From Rhodobacteraceae bacterium HLUCCA12 (GTDB lineage Bacteria; Pseudomonadota; Alphaproteobacteria; Rhodobacterales; Rhodobacteraceae): a DNA stretch of 46,231 nt. The first letter of the stretch is position 1. Each line of letters opens with the position of its first letter. Shown in pieces: positions 8,816-17,360 of the stretch. The stretch lies in contig LJSV01000012.1 in the NCBI GenBank assembly GCA_001314715.1, positions 65,760 to 111,990 of the forward strand, in the 5' to 3' direction. The notes beneath the pieces were generated by a model. It ran no database searches. It saw only the letters and a list, made by a program, of their open reading frames with translations, and was not told the origin of the DNA. The translations under genes and the position numbers were made by a program.

Positions 8816-9652
8816 ATGACAGCCTTTTCGCCCCCGCCTCATCCCGCCAGCGACGGGTTGGAAAGCCCGTTTGCCGCAGCCGAAGACCTGCGCAGCCGCG
8901 AAACGCTGCGCATGGTGCGCGCGGCGCTTGACGATCGCCGCGCGATGCTGGCGTTTCAACCGGTCGTCCAGGCCCGCATGACCAATCGAACCGCATTCTA
9001 CGAAGGGTTCATCCGCGTGCTGGACGAGCAGGGGCGCATTCTGCCGGCGCGAGATTTCATGCATGCGGTCGAAACGACCGAGACCGGGCGCAGGATCGAT
9101 TGCCTGGCGCTTGAGCTGGGCCTTGCCGCCCTTTCCGATGAACCGGGCTTGCGCCTGTCGGTCAACATGTCGGCGCGCTCGATCGGTTATCCGTCGTGGC
9201 TGGCGACGCTTGAACGCGGCCTGCGGGGTGATCCGACCATCGCGGAACGCCTGATCCTTGAAATCACCGAATCATCAGCCATGCTGATGCCGGATCTGGT
9301 CACTGTCTTCATGGCCGAGATGCAGGGACGCGGGATCTGTTTTGCGCTGGACGATTTCGGCGCGGGCTTCACCGCCTTTCGCCATCTCAAGGAGTTCTAT
9401 TTCGACATCATAAAGATCGACGGCGCCTTCATTCGCGGGGTCAGCGACCAACCGGACAACCAGGTGCTGGCGCAGGCGCTGGTGTCGATCGCACGTCATT
9501 TTGACATGTTCACGGTCGCCGAGGCCGTCGAAAACGCCGAGGATGCGCGCTATCTGGTCGATATCGGCGTGGATTGCCTGCAAGGCTATTATTACGGCGT
9601 CCCGACGACCGATGCACCCTGGAAAACCTCCAGGCTGGCCAAGATGGCCTGA
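8816..9652 (+). CDS. EAL-domain protein (candidate cyclic-di-GMP phosphodiesterase)
   Basis: A 278-residue, single-domain protein with no membrane segment. The signature EAL is changed to EGF (E63-G-F in YEGFIRV), but the metal and catalytic residues of active EAL enzymes seem present: E63, N117 (NMS), E149 (EITES), D179 and D180 (ALDDFGAGF), K200 (IKID), E236 (VAEAVE) and Q256 (LQGYYYG). The ATG at 8816 is preceded by CGGAGA; GTG 8780 and ATG 8789 are alternatives. It could hydrolyse c-di-GMP or act as a binding-only effector. It is divergent from argH and upstream of phaA, with no obvious functional link. Confidence 0.88.
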   Translation: MTAFSPPPHPASDGLESPFAAAEDLRSRETLRMVRAALDDRRAMLAFQPVVQARMTNRTAFYEGFIRVLDEQGRILPARDFMHAVETTETGRRIDCLALELGLAALSDEPGLRLSVNMSARSIGYPSWLATLERGLRGDPTIAERLILEITESSAMLMPDLVTVFMAEMQGRGICFALDDFGAGFTAFRHLKEFYFDIIKIDGAFIRGVSDQPDNQVLAQALVSIARHFDMFTVAEAVENAEDARYLVDIGVDCLQGYYYGVPTTDAPWKTSRLAKMA

Positions 9653-9787
9653 GTGGCATCGGCGCGCATCCGGTTCGGGCCTGTCGTGGTTCCGCAGTGC
9701 AGCATTGCCTTGCATCGGCATCGCGCGTAAGAAATCCACGAGGGGGCGCCCATCGTGCCGGCGCACCGCCATGTGAGAGGAGCACCT

Positions 9788-10960
9788 ATGACCAATGTCG
9801 TGATCGTATCCGCTGCCCGGACTGCCGTCGGCGCCTTCAACGGTGCCTTTGCCAATACGCCCGCGCATGACCTGGGCGCCGCCGCGATCGAGGCTGTGAT
9901 TGCCCGCGCCGGGATCGACAAGTCCGAGGTGTCGGAAACCATTCTGGGCCAGGTGCTGACCGCCGGGCAGGGCCAGAACCCTGCGCGCCAGGCGCATATC
10001 CTGGCCGGGCTGCCACGCGAGAGTGCGGCCTGGGGCATCAACCAGGTCTGCGGCTCGGGCCTGCGGGCGGTGGCGCTGGGCGCGCAGCATGTGCAACTGG
10101 GCGATGCCGACATCGTCATCGCCGGCGGGCAGGAAAACATGTCGCTTGCCCCCCATGTCGCGCATCTACGGTCGGGGACGAAGATGGGCGATACCAAATT
10201 CATCGATTCGATGATCAGGGATGGTCTTTGGGATGCCTTCAACGGCTATCACATGGGCCAGACCGCCGAGAATGTCGCGCAGCAGTGGCAGATCAGCCGC
10301 GACATGCAGGATGAATTCGCGGTTGCCAGCCAGAACAAGGCCGAGGCCGCGCAAAAGGCGGGGCGCTTTGCCGATGAAATCGTGCCCTTTACCATCAAGA
10401 CCCGCAAGGGCGACGTGGTGATGGACGCCGACGAATACATCCGTCACGGGGCCACGATCGAGGCCATGCAAAAGCTGCGTCCCGCCTTTACCAAGGATGG
10501 CTCGGTCACCGCGGCCAATGCCAGCGGCATCAACGACGGTGCGGCCGCGGTGCTGCTGATGTCGGCGGACGAGGCGGAAAAGCGCGGCCTGACCCCGCTT
10601 GCGCGGATTGCCAGCTATGCGACCGTGGGCCTTGACCCGTCGATCATGGGGGTCGGCCCCATCCATGCGAGCCGCAAGGCCCTGGCCAAGGCCGGCTGGA
10701 AGCCCGAGGATCTGGACCTCGTCGAAGCGAACGAGGCCTTTGCCGCCCAGGCCTGCGCCGTCAACAAGGACATGGGCTGGAACCCCGATGTCGTCAACGT
10801 GAACGGCGGCGCGATCGCGATCGGCCACCCCATCGGCGCATCGGGTGCGCGCATCCTCAACACGCTCCTGTTCGAAATGAAGCGCCGCGATGCGCGCAAA
10901 GGGCTTGCCACCCTGTGTATCGGCGGCGGGATGGGCGTTGCGATGTGCCTGGAGCGCTAA
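9788..10960 (+). CDS. phaA: Acetyl-CoA acetyltransferase (biosynthetic thiolase)
   Basis: Condenses two acetyl-CoA into acetoacetyl-CoA, the first step toward poly-3-hydroxybutyrate. The 390-residue protein has the thiolase triad at the usual positions: nucleophile C88 in NQVCGSG, H347 in [10 protein letters not shown] and C377 in CIGGGMG. The ATG at 9788 has an AGAGGAG ribosome site 6-8 bp upstream. The acetoacetyl-CoA reductase gene follows 107 bp later in the same direction, with a hairpin between. A polymer synthase gene (phaC) is not in the window. The biosynthetic assignment rests on the partner gene. Confidence 0.93.
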   Translation: MTNVVIVSAARTAVGAFNGAFANTPAHDLGAAAIEAVIARAGIDKSEVSETILGQVLTAGQGQNPARQAHILAGLPRESAAWGINQVCGSGLRAVALGAQHVQLGDADIVIAGGQENMSLAPHVAHLRSGTKMGDTKFIDSMIRDGLWDAFNGYHMGQTAENVAQQWQISRDMQDEFAVASQNKAEAAQKAGRFADEIVPFTIKTRKGDVVMDADEYIRHGATIEAMQKLRPAFTKDGSVTAANASGINDGAAAVLLMSADEAEKRGLTPLARIASYATVGLDPSIMGVGPIHASRKALAKAGWKPEDLDLVEANEAFAAQACAVNKDMGWNPDVVNVNGGAIAIGHPIGASGARILNTLLFEMKRRDARKGLATLCIGGGMGVAMCLER

Positions 10961-10990
10961 GCGCCCCTCTGTTCTGCAGATTCAAAGGAT

Positions 10991-11020
10991 GGGGGCGCAA
11001 TAATGTTGCGCACCCCCTTT
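10991..11020 (+). terminator. Hairpin between phaA and phaB (terminator or attenuator)
   Basis: GGGGGCGCAA, loop TAATG, then TTGCG-CA-CCCCC and TTTC. The stem has about ten pairs with a one- or two-base bulge, 30 bp after the phaA stop. A further GCGCCCC just after the stop (10961-10967) could pair with the same GGGGCGC arm, giving an alternative fold. The T-run is short, so it may be leaky or act as an mRNA-stabilising 3' end. Confidence 0.6.
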
Positions 11021-11067
11021 CAATTCGGTAACAGAATTTCATAGGCTTTTCAGTTGACGGAGGAATC

Positions 11068-11790
11068 ATGGCACGGGTTGCATTGGTCACAGGCGGAACG
11101 CGGGGTATCGGCGCGGCGATTTCAACCGCGCTCAAGGGCGCGGGCTATTCGGTCGCGGCGAACTATGCCGGGAATGACGACGCCGCTGCCCGCTTCACCG
11201 ACGAGACCGGCATTCCGACCTACAAGTGGTCGGTCGCCGATTACGACGCCTGTGCCGCGGGAATCGCCAGGGTCGAGGGCGACCTGGGGCCGATCGACAT
11301 CTTGATCAACAACGCCGGGATCACGCGCGATGCGCCGTTCCACAAGATGACTCCGCAGCAATGGAAAGAGGTGATCGACACGAACCTGAGCGGTGTGTTC
11401 AACATGACGCATCCCCTGTGGCCGGGCATGCGCGAACGCAAGTTCGGACGGATCATCACCATATCGTCGATCAACGGGCAGAAGGGTCAGTTCGCCCAGG
11501 CCAATTACTCGGCGGCAAAGGCGGGGGATCTGGGTTTCACCAAGGCCCTGGCGCAAGAGGGCGCGCGCGCCGGGATCACGGTCAACGCGGTCTGCCCCGG
11601 CTATATCGCGACCGACATGGTGATGGCCGTACCCGAAAAGGTGCGCGAGGCGATCATCGGACAGATCCCTGTCGGCCGCCTGGGCGAGCCTGAAGAAATC
11701 GCCCGCTGCGTGGTTTTCCTGGCCGCAGACGAGGCCGGTTTCATCACCGGCTCGACCATCAGCGCGAATGGCGGCCAGTTCGTCGTGTGA
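11068..11790 (+). CDS. phaB: Acetoacetyl-CoA reductase
   Basis: An NADPH-dependent short-chain dehydrogenase that reduces acetoacetyl-CoA to (R)-3-hydroxybutyryl-CoA, the polyhydroxybutyrate monomer. The 240 residues show TGGTRGIGAAI (nucleotide loop, residues 8-18), NNAG (81-84), catalytic S134, Y147 and K151 (YSAAK), and VCPGYIATDM after strand six, as in PhaB. The start ATG follows GGAGGAATC. It lies behind phaA; a strong intrinsic terminator follows. FabG is the close alternative, but the phaA neighbour and DAPFHKM region favour PhaB. Confidence 0.93.
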   Translation: MARVALVTGGTRGIGAAISTALKGAGYSVAANYAGNDDAAARFTDETGIPTYKWSVADYDACAAGIARVEGDLGPIDILINNAGITRDAPFHKMTPQQWKEVIDTNLSGVFNMTHPLWPGMRERKFGRIITISSINGQKGQFAQANYSAAKAGDLGFTKALAQEGARAGITVNAVCPGYIATDMVMAVPEKVREAIIGQIPVGRLGEPEEIARCVVFLAADEAGFITGSTISANGGQFVV

Positions 11791-11810
11791 ACGCGGTGAC
11801 ATGAACGACG

Positions 11811-11843
11811 GGCCCGGCGGCGTCCTGCTGCCGGGCCTTTTTT
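11811..11843 (+). terminator. Intrinsic terminator after phaB
   Basis: GGCCCGGCGG pairs with CTGCCGGGCC (ten pairs including one G-T) around a seven-base loop and is followed directly by six T residues. It sits 20 bp past the phaB stop. A clear rho-independent terminator. Confidence 0.9.
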
Positions 11844-11880
11844 CGTTGTCGCCACCTGCCGCTTGGCGCATCAAGCGCGC

Positions 11881-12762
11881 ATGACTCGCAATTCGGCCAC
11901 GATTATCGGCTTTTCCGCCGTCGCCATGTGGGCGCTGCTGGCGCTATTTACGGTCGCGTCGGCGCCGGTTCCGCCCCTGATGCTGAATGCCGCATGTTTT
12001 GCGATCGGCGGTGGCGTCGGCCTGGTCTGGCTGCTTGTCAGGGGCGAATTGCGCTTGTTGCGCGGTGTTTCGTTCGGCGTATACCTTTTCGGCGCGGCGG
12101 GGCTATTTGGATACCACTTCCTGTATTTCAGCGCATTGCGCCTGGCACCCGCCGCCGAAGCCGGGCTCATCGCGTATTTGTGGCCATTGCTGATCGTGCT
12201 CTTTTCCGGGCTGTTGCCGGGCGAGCGTTTGCGCGCGGGGCATGTCGTCGGTGCCCTAATGGCCTTTGCCGGTGCGGCGCTGATCGTCTCCGCCGGGATC
12301 GGCCAGTTGCGGGGGGCGGGTGCGGGCTATGCCCTGGCGTTCCTGGCGGCGTTCACCTGGACAGGCTATTCGCTGATCTCGCGCCGGTTGGGGCATGTGC
12401 CGACTGCAGCGGTGACGGTCTATTGCCTGCTGGCCGGCGTCATGGCGCTGGTGGCACATCTGGCCTTGGAAACCCCGCGATGGCCGGTCTCGGCCTTGGG
12501 CTGGGGCGCCGTTCTGGGGCTGGGACTGGGCCCGGTCGGGCTGGCGTTCTTTACCTGGGATGTCGGGGTGAAGCGCGGCGATATCCAAGTACTTGGAACG
12601 GCTTCATACGCCGCACCACTTCTGTCGACACTGGTGCTGGTTCTGGTCGGGATCGCGGCGCCGACACCGTCGCTGGCGCTGTCGGCCGCGCTGATCACCG
12701 GCGGCGCGGTTCTGGCCGCGCGCGCCGGGCGGCGTTCGGTCAGGCCGTCGAAAGGCGGTTGA
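11881..12762 (+). CDS. DMT-family transporter (EamA, YddG-like exporter)
   Basis: A 293-residue integral membrane protein with about ten hydrophobic segments in two homologous EamA halves; GYHFLYFSALRLAPAAEAGLIAYLWPL is replaced here by its key part YFSALRLAPAAEA, typical of the first repeat. Members export amino acids or other metabolites by proton antiport; the YddG subgroup exports aromatic amino acids, but the substrate cannot be read here. I chose ATG 11881; a TTG at 11863 lies closer to the terminator. The 3' end overlaps the convergent DUF465 gene by 23 bp. Confidence 0.87.
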   Translation: MTRNSATIIGFSAVAMWALLALFTVASAPVPPLMLNAACFAIGGGVGLVWLLVRGELRLLRGVSFGVYLFGAAGLFGYHFLYFSALRLAPAAEAGLIAYLWPLLIVLFSGLLPGERLRAGHVVGALMAFAGAALIVSAGIGQLRGAGAGYALAFLAAFTWTGYSLISRRLGHVPTAAVTVYCLLAGVMALVAHLALETPRWPVSALGWGAVLGLGLGPVGLAFFTWDVGVKRGDIQVLGTASYAAPLLSTLVLVLVGIAAPTPSLALSAALITGGAVLAARAGRRSVRPSKGG

Positions 12763-12907
12763 TCTCTTCCTTGAGGCGCAGTTTCTGCTTCTTCATCTCT
12801 GCAATGGCCAGGTCGTCAGTGCCCGGCGACCGCTGCGCCTCGACCACTTTCTCGGAGAGAAGCTCGTGCTTGCGGCGCAGTTCGGAAAGATGCGAAGTCA
12901 GCGACAT
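12740..12907 (-). CDS. DUF465 (YdcH-like) small protein
   Basis: A 55-residue, highly charged helical protein starting MSLTSHLSELRRKHELLSEK and ending KEEINRLSTA, the DUF465 pattern of short two-helix coiled-coil proteins of unknown function. ATG 12907 follows an excellent GAGGAGGACATCC ribosome site. The last 23 bp overlap the end of the convergent DMT transporter gene. Confidence 0.86.
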   Translation of the reverse strand: MSLTSHLSELRRKHELLSEKVVEAQRSPGTDDLAIAEMKKQKLRLKEEINRLSTA

Positions 12908-13021
12908 GGATGTCCTCCTCTGAGCGTGTTGAACATCTGTATTGCACCACATCTTCATCCAATTGTCACATGAAACTCGTGTGTGATTTTCGGCAACTCG
13001 TGCGCGGCCGCCCAGCAGGTT

Positions 13022-13777
13022 TCAGCCGAGCCCCGCGACCTGATTCACAAGGTCGCGCAGGGTGTCCACGATCCACAGCCGCACACTGTCCACCAGCGCC
13101 ACATAGCCTGCCAGGGGCTCGCTCAACACCGGGACATACTCGGACGCCAGCGGGGCCAACAGGTACAGGCCCAGCAGAATCACGGCCACCAACGCCGCCA
13201 GCAAGAGGCCCTGGACGAATCCGCTGCGCGCCTCTGCTCCGGGCGGGGGCAGGCTGGACTCGGCGTCGCCGGTGCGCCGGGGCGTGTTTCCCGGCTGAAG
13301 GGTCGAGCTGAGCTCGTCGATGTCGGGCAAAAGATTGCGCCGGCTGGATGTCGGTTTTTCCGCAGGCTCGGGCGTCGTGCGGTCTGGCGGATCGCGGTGA
13401 TCGGCGGGCCCGGTGTCTTGCGGCTCTGGTCGGCGTGCGCCGCGCTCCACCCGCGGGCGTGAGACCAGGCCAAGATCGCCCTGGGTTTCCAGTCCGGTCG
13501 TGGTGGATCTGCGCCGCTCGGTCAACTCGCGCTCGGCCTCTTCGCGCAGGACATCGAGAACCGACTGGTCGATCCGCGGTGCCGCAGCCGTCGGCGCAGG
13601 TCGCGATGGCTCGGACGGCTCGGCGGCGTCGTCTTGCGAGGATGCGCCGTCGAGGGTTTCAGGCGGTTGAAACCATGTCGTGCCACAGGCAGAGCATTGC
13701 ACATCGCGCCCACCCTCGGGGATGGCGCTGCCGTCAATCTCATACTGCGCCCGGCAGTTCGGACAGGTCAGTCGCAT
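13022..13777 (-). CDS. Zinc-ribbon membrane protein (MJ0042-type finger)
   Basis: A 251-residue protein with an N-terminal zinc ribbon, CPNC at residues 5-8 and CSAC at 28-31, matching the MJ0042 finger-like domain. A long disordered, Pro/Glu/Arg-rich middle follows, then one transmembrane segment (LLLAALVAVILLGLYLLAPL) and a short C-terminal tail. The ribbon is predicted cytoplasmic. ATG 13777 was chosen because the ribbon begins right there; a start at 13858 would add 27 unrelated residues. It is divergent from ftsE, 143 bp away, as is usual in this group. Function unknown. Confidence 0.85.
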   Translation of the reverse strand: MRLTCPNCRAQYEIDGSAIPEGGRDVQCSACGTTWFQPPETLDGASSQDDAAEPSEPSRPAPTAAAPRIDQSVLDVLREEAERELTERRRSTTTGLETQGDLGLVSRPRVERGARRPEPQDTGPADHRDPPDRTTPEPAEKPTSSRRNLLPDIDELSSTLQPGNTPRRTGDAESSLPPPGAEARSGFVQGLLLAALVAVILLGLYLLAPLASEYVPVLSEPLAGYVALVDSVRLWIVDTLRDLVNQVAGLG

Positions 13778-13920
13778 CCTACCCCCAGATCCCCGCGGAT
13801 TCTCTGCGGCCGCCCGCCTCGGCCATTGGCTCTGCCGCATTGCTGTTGTAGCAAGCACTCAGTCAAGTTCCAAGACCGGAGCGCCGGCGCACGGTCGGTC
13901 ATGGCGAGGATGGGGGACGC

Positions 13921-14592
13921 GTGATCAAGCTGACGAAAGTCGGATACGGCTATGACGGCCGCGAACTGCTGACAGAGGTTGATCTGAGCATCGCACCCGG
14001 CGCGTTTCATTTCCTGACGGGGCCGTCCGGGGCGGGCAAGACCACACTCTTGCGGCTTTGCTATGGCGATCTGGTTCCGATTGCGGGCGCGGCCGAGATG
14101 TTCGGCCATGATCGCCGCACCATCGGCCGTGACGGGCTGGCCGCCCTGCGCCGCCGGATCGGCGTGATCCATCAAGATTGCCAGTTTCTGGACCATCTTT
14201 CGGTGGCGGAAAACGTCGCGCTTCCCTTTCTGGCGTCGGGGCAGCCGGTTCCGCTGGACGATTTGCGCGAATTGCTGGGCTGGGTCGGTCTGGACGGGCA
14301 TGCCGATGCGCTGCCGCCCACGCTGTCGGGCGGTGAGCGTCAGCGCGCGGCGCTGGCGCGTGCGGTCATACTGTCGCCCGAGGTCGTTCTGGCCGACGAA
14401 CCGACCGGCAACATCGACTGGGAGATGTCGATGAAGCTGTTGTCCCTTCTGATCGAATTGAACAAGATGGGCACGGCGGTGATGATCGCCACGCATGATC
14501 TGAACCTGATCCGTGTCGCCAAGGCGCAGGTCTCGGCGCGGGTGCTGCGCATATCCGAGCGCCGCTTGCAGGCTGCGGGGACCGATCTGTGA
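13921..14592 (+). CDS. ftsE: Cell division ATP-binding protein FtsE
   Basis: The ATPase of the FtsEX complex, which sits at the division septum and activates cell-wall hydrolases. The 223 residues contain Walker A GPSGAGKTT (34-42), the Q-loop around IHQDCQF, signature LSGGERQRAALARA, Walker B VVLADEPTGNID and the H-loop ATHDLNL. It starts with GTG at 13921. Its stop overlaps the ftsX start by one base, so the two subunits are translationally coupled. Confidence 0.95.
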   Translation: MIKLTKVGYGYDGRELLTEVDLSIAPGAFHFLTGPSGAGKTTLLRLCYGDLVPIAGAAEMFGHDRRTIGRDGLAALRRRIGVIHQDCQFLDHLSVAENVALPFLASGQPVPLDDLRELLGWVGLDGHADALPPTLSGGERQRAALARAVILSPEVVLADEPTGNIDWEMSMKLLSLLIELNKMGTAVMIATHDLNLIRVAKAQVSARVLRISERRLQAAGTDL

Positions 14593-15476
14593 TGGCCCGT
14601 CAATCGCGTTCCGCTTTTTCCGACCCTTCGCGCGTGGTTCCCGCCTCGGGGTTCACGGCGGCGCTGACCGTGGCGACGGCCGCGGCCATGGCCTTTCTGG
14701 CGGTGTTCGCGCTTGCCTTGTCGCTTGCGTCGGGACAGTTGTCGATGCGCTGGTCGCAGACCCTTGCCCAGACCGCCACGCTGCGTCTGTCGGCGCCCCC
14801 GGCCGAAATGGCGTCCCAAACGGACGCAGTGCTGGAGGTGCTGCGGACGACCCCCGGCATTGCCTCGACCCGCGTGCTGGAGGCGGATGAACAGCGCGCC
14901 TTGCTGGAGCCGTGGTTCGGCCCCGACATGCCGGTCGAGGCATTGGCCTTGCCGCGCCTGATCGAGATCCTCGAAGCGCCCGAGGGGTTCGACCCGGTTG
15001 GCCTGCGCATGCGCCTTGCCGCCGAAGTGCCAAGCGCGGTTCTGGACGACCACGGCCGCTGGCGGCGCCCGCTGGTCAAGGCGGCGGGCGCACTCAGGGC
15101 GGTTGCGATCACGGCGGTCGTGCTGATCGGCGCGATCATGGCCGCGATGGTCGCGCTTGCGGCCAGTTTTTCGCTTGCAGCGAATGCGCAGGTGATCCGC
15201 GTTCTGCGGCTGGTGGGGGCGCAGGATCGCTTCATTGCGCGCGCCTTCACGCGGCGTTTTGCGCTGCGCGGGTTCATGGGCGCCGCGCTGGGCACTGTGG
15301 CCGGGATGGCGGTTTTCGTCTTTCTGCCGGCGCCGCAGGATGACGGTTTTCTGGCTGACCTGGGCTTTCAGGGCATGGCATGGCTGCTGCCCTTGTCGAT
15401 TCCGCCTCTGGCCGGACTGGTGGCGTGGCTGGCCACGCGGGCGACAGCGTTGCGGGTTCTCAAAAGGGGAAGCTGA
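14592..15476 (+). CDS. ftsX: Cell division protein FtsX
   Basis: The membrane subunit of FtsEX, 294 residues, with a first membrane segment (ALTVATAAAMAFLAVFALALS), a periplasmic domain carrying LSAPPAEMASQTDAV and RVLEADEQRALLEPWFG, then three segments typical of FtsX permeases (for example TAVVLIGAIMAAMVALAASFS and WLLPLSIPPLAGLVAWLAT). ATG 14592 shares one base with the ftsE stop; GTG 14589 is a poorer alternative. Its own TGA shares one base with the plsC start, giving a tight ftsE-ftsX-plsC operon. Confidence 0.93.
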   Translation: MARQSRSAFSDPSRVVPASGFTAALTVATAAAMAFLAVFALALSLASGQLSMRWSQTLAQTATLRLSAPPAEMASQTDAVLEVLRTTPGIASTRVLEADEQRALLEPWFGPDMPVEALALPRLIEILEAPEGFDPVGLRMRLAAEVPSAVLDDHGRWRRPLVKAAGALRAVAITAVVLIGAIMAAMVALAASFSLAANAQVIRVLRLVGAQDRFIARAFTRRFALRGFMGAALGTVAGMAVFVFLPAPQDDGFLADLGFQGMAWLLPLSIPPLAGLVAWLATRATALRVLKRGS

Positions 15477-16228
15477 TGGGTTACGCGGTTCAATGGACGC
15501 GCTCGCTGATCTTCACGGTTCAGGCCTATGCGATGATGGCGCTGATGGCTGTCTTTTTCACGCCCTGGGCGCTGGTGGATCGGCGCGGGGCCTTTTCGGC
15601 GGTTCACACCTGGTGCCGGTACGTGCGCTGGACGGCCGCATGGATGATCGGCCTGCGGTCCGAAGTGCGCGGTGACATCCCCGCGGGGGAGGTGATGATC
15701 GCGGCCAAGCATCAGTCGTTCTTTGACATCATCATTCTGGTCAGTGAATTGCCGCGGCCCAAGTTCATCATGAAAAAGGAACTGGTCTGGGCCCCGATTC
15801 TGGGTTGGTATGCCAAACGGATCGGCTGCGTGCCGGTCGATCGCGGCCGGCGCGGCGCGGCGATCAAGGCCATGCTGGCGCGCGTGGCCAGCGGCCAGCA
15901 GGACCCCGGTCAGTTGATCATCTATCCGCAAGGCACGCGGGTCGCGCCCGGTGCCGCGCGCGACTACAAGGTGGGCACCGGCGTTCTGTATCAGGAAATG
16001 GGTGTGCCCTGCGTTCCGGTCGCTTGCAATGTCGGCGTTTTCTGGCCGCGCCGCAGCATCTATCGCGCGCCCGGCCTTGCGGTGGTCGAGTTCCTGCCGA
16101 CGATTCCGCCGGGTTTGCCGCTGCGCGATTTCATGACCCGCCTTCAGGGTGAGATCGAAACCGGATCGGATGCGCTGATGGCAGAAGCCGGGTTTCAGGC
16201 CCGAACCCCCGCAACCGGGATCTCGTGA
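15476..16228 (+). CDS. plsC: 1-acyl-sn-glycerol-3-phosphate acyltransferase
   Basis: PlsC acylates lysophosphatidic acid to phosphatidic acid at the inner membrane. The 250-residue protein has an N-terminal hydrophobic hairpin (LIFTVQAYAMMALMAVFF), the catalytic HxxxxD motif in KHQSFFD (H79, D84), the substrate-binding PVDRGRRG segment and the YPQGTR block. The start overlaps the ftsX stop (TGATG), so membrane lipid synthesis is coupled here to a divisome component. Confidence 0.94.
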   Translation: MGYAVQWTRSLIFTVQAYAMMALMAVFFTPWALVDRRGAFSAVHTWCRYVRWTAAWMIGLRSEVRGDIPAGEVMIAAKHQSFFDIIILVSELPRPKFIMKKELVWAPILGWYAKRIGCVPVDRGRRGAAIKAMLARVASGQQDPGQLIIYPQGTRVAPGAARDYKVGTGVLYQEMGVPCVPVACNVGVFWPRRSIYRAPGLAVVEFLPTIPPGLPLRDFMTRLQGEIETGSDALMAEAGFQARTPATGIS

Positions 16229-16258
16229 TCGGGGGTGCGCTCTGGTCGCGGTCCACGC

Positions 16259-17218
16259 TTAGGCGGACAGGCCCTTGCGCCCCATCTCCAGGAATTTGCG
16301 CCGCCGTGCGGCGACGAGCTTGTCGCCCTTGGTGCCGTCGAACGACGCCAGCGATTCGCGCAATGCCTTGCCCACCGCCGTGAGCGTCGCGTCGCGGTCG
16401 CGCTGCGCGCCGCCGCGCGGTTCTGCGATGATTCCGTCGATCACCCCGAGTTTCAGAAGATCCTGCGCGGTCAGGCGCAAGGACTCGGCGGCTTCGCGCA
16501 TCTTTTCGGCGTCTTTCCACAGGATCGAGGCGCAGCCCTCGGGGGTGATGACCGAATAGACCGAGTGTTCCAGCATCAGCACGCGGTTTGCCGTGGCCAG
16601 CGCGACCGCCCCGCCCGAGCCCCCCTCGCCGACGATGACCGAAACCAGCGGCACCGCGATCTCAAGGCATTTCTGGGTCGAGCGGGCGATGGCCTCGGCC
16701 TGGCCGCGCTCTTCGGCGCCCTTGCCGGGATAGGCGCCCGGCGTGTCCACCAGCGTGATGACCGGCAGCTTGAACCGATGCGCAAGATCCATCAGCCGGA
16801 TCGCCTTGCGATAGCCCTCGGGACGGGCCATGCCGAAATTATGCGCAATACGCGATTTCGTGTCCCAGCCCTTTTCCTGCCCGATCACCACCACCGGCCG
16901 ATCATCAAGCCGTGCCAGCCCCCCCATGATGGCGTGATCGTCGGCAAAGTTTCGGTCGCCGGCCAGCGGCGTGTATTCGGTGAAAAGCGCGTCGATATAG
17001 TCACGGCAATGCGGCCGGTCGGGATGGCGGGCGACCTGGCATTTGCGCCAGGGGGACAGGTTGCGATAGAGATCGTTCAGAATCTGATTGGCCTTGCGGT
17101 CCAGCGCCTCGGCTTCTTTCTCGACATCCATCTCGGGGTTGGCGCGGGCCATGGCGCGCAGCTCCGCCGATTTGCCCTCGATCTCGGCAAGTGTCTTTTC
17201 GAATTCGAGATAGTTCAT
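16259..17218 (-). CDS. accA: Acetyl-CoA carboxylase carboxyltransferase alpha subunit
   Basis: AccA with AccD transfers carboxyl from carboxybiotin to acetyl-CoA, giving malonyl-CoA for fatty acid synthesis. The 319 residues match the family throughout: N-terminal [16 protein letters not shown], the VVVIGQEKG strand, [19 protein letters not shown], the oxyanion-type GEGGSGGA and CASILWKDA. Length is typical. It is monocistronic by spacing: convergent with plsC and 142 bp downstream of xseA on the same strand. That 142-bp gap holds no gene. Confidence 0.97.
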   Translation of the reverse strand: MNYLEFEKTLAEIEGKSAELRAMARANPEMDVEKEAEALDRKANQILNDLYRNLSPWRKCQVARHPDRPHCRDYIDALFTEYTPLAGDRNFADDHAIMGGLARLDDRPVVVIGQEKGWDTKSRIAHNFGMARPEGYRKAIRLMDLAHRFKLPVITLVDTPGAYPGKGAEERGQAEAIARSTQKCLEIAVPLVSVIVGEGGSGGAVALATANRVLMLEHSVYSVITPEGCASILWKDAEKMREAAESLRLTAQDLLKLGVIDGIIAEPRGGAQRDRDATLTAVGKALRESLASFDGTKGDKLVAARRRKFLEMGRKGLSA

Positions 17219-17360
17219 GCCCGATCTCCTGCGATGCGCGCCCTATATGCCTACACTACTTCGGTGATGCAACCGCCGGGCCAAGTGTGATCGGGGCAGG
17301 GGGCGGTTTGCCTGCGGTCGTTGCATGCGTTGCCGCGCCGCTCATTCCGGTCAGGCAAGA

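Noticed and set aside
7411-8931. A 506-codon plus-strand open frame over argH
   Set aside because: Antisense shadow of argH, extending by chance into the EAL gene start; composition unlike real proteins of this organism.
12966-12986. TCACA...TGTGA dyad near the DUF465 and zinc-ribbon genes
   Set aside because: The arms are in the opposite order from a CRP site and only 5 bp; not enough to call.
17219-17360. AACCGCC and GGCGGTTT arms between accA and xseA
   Set aside because: The loop is over 20 bases and no terminal T-run suits the strand needed; not a convincing terminator.
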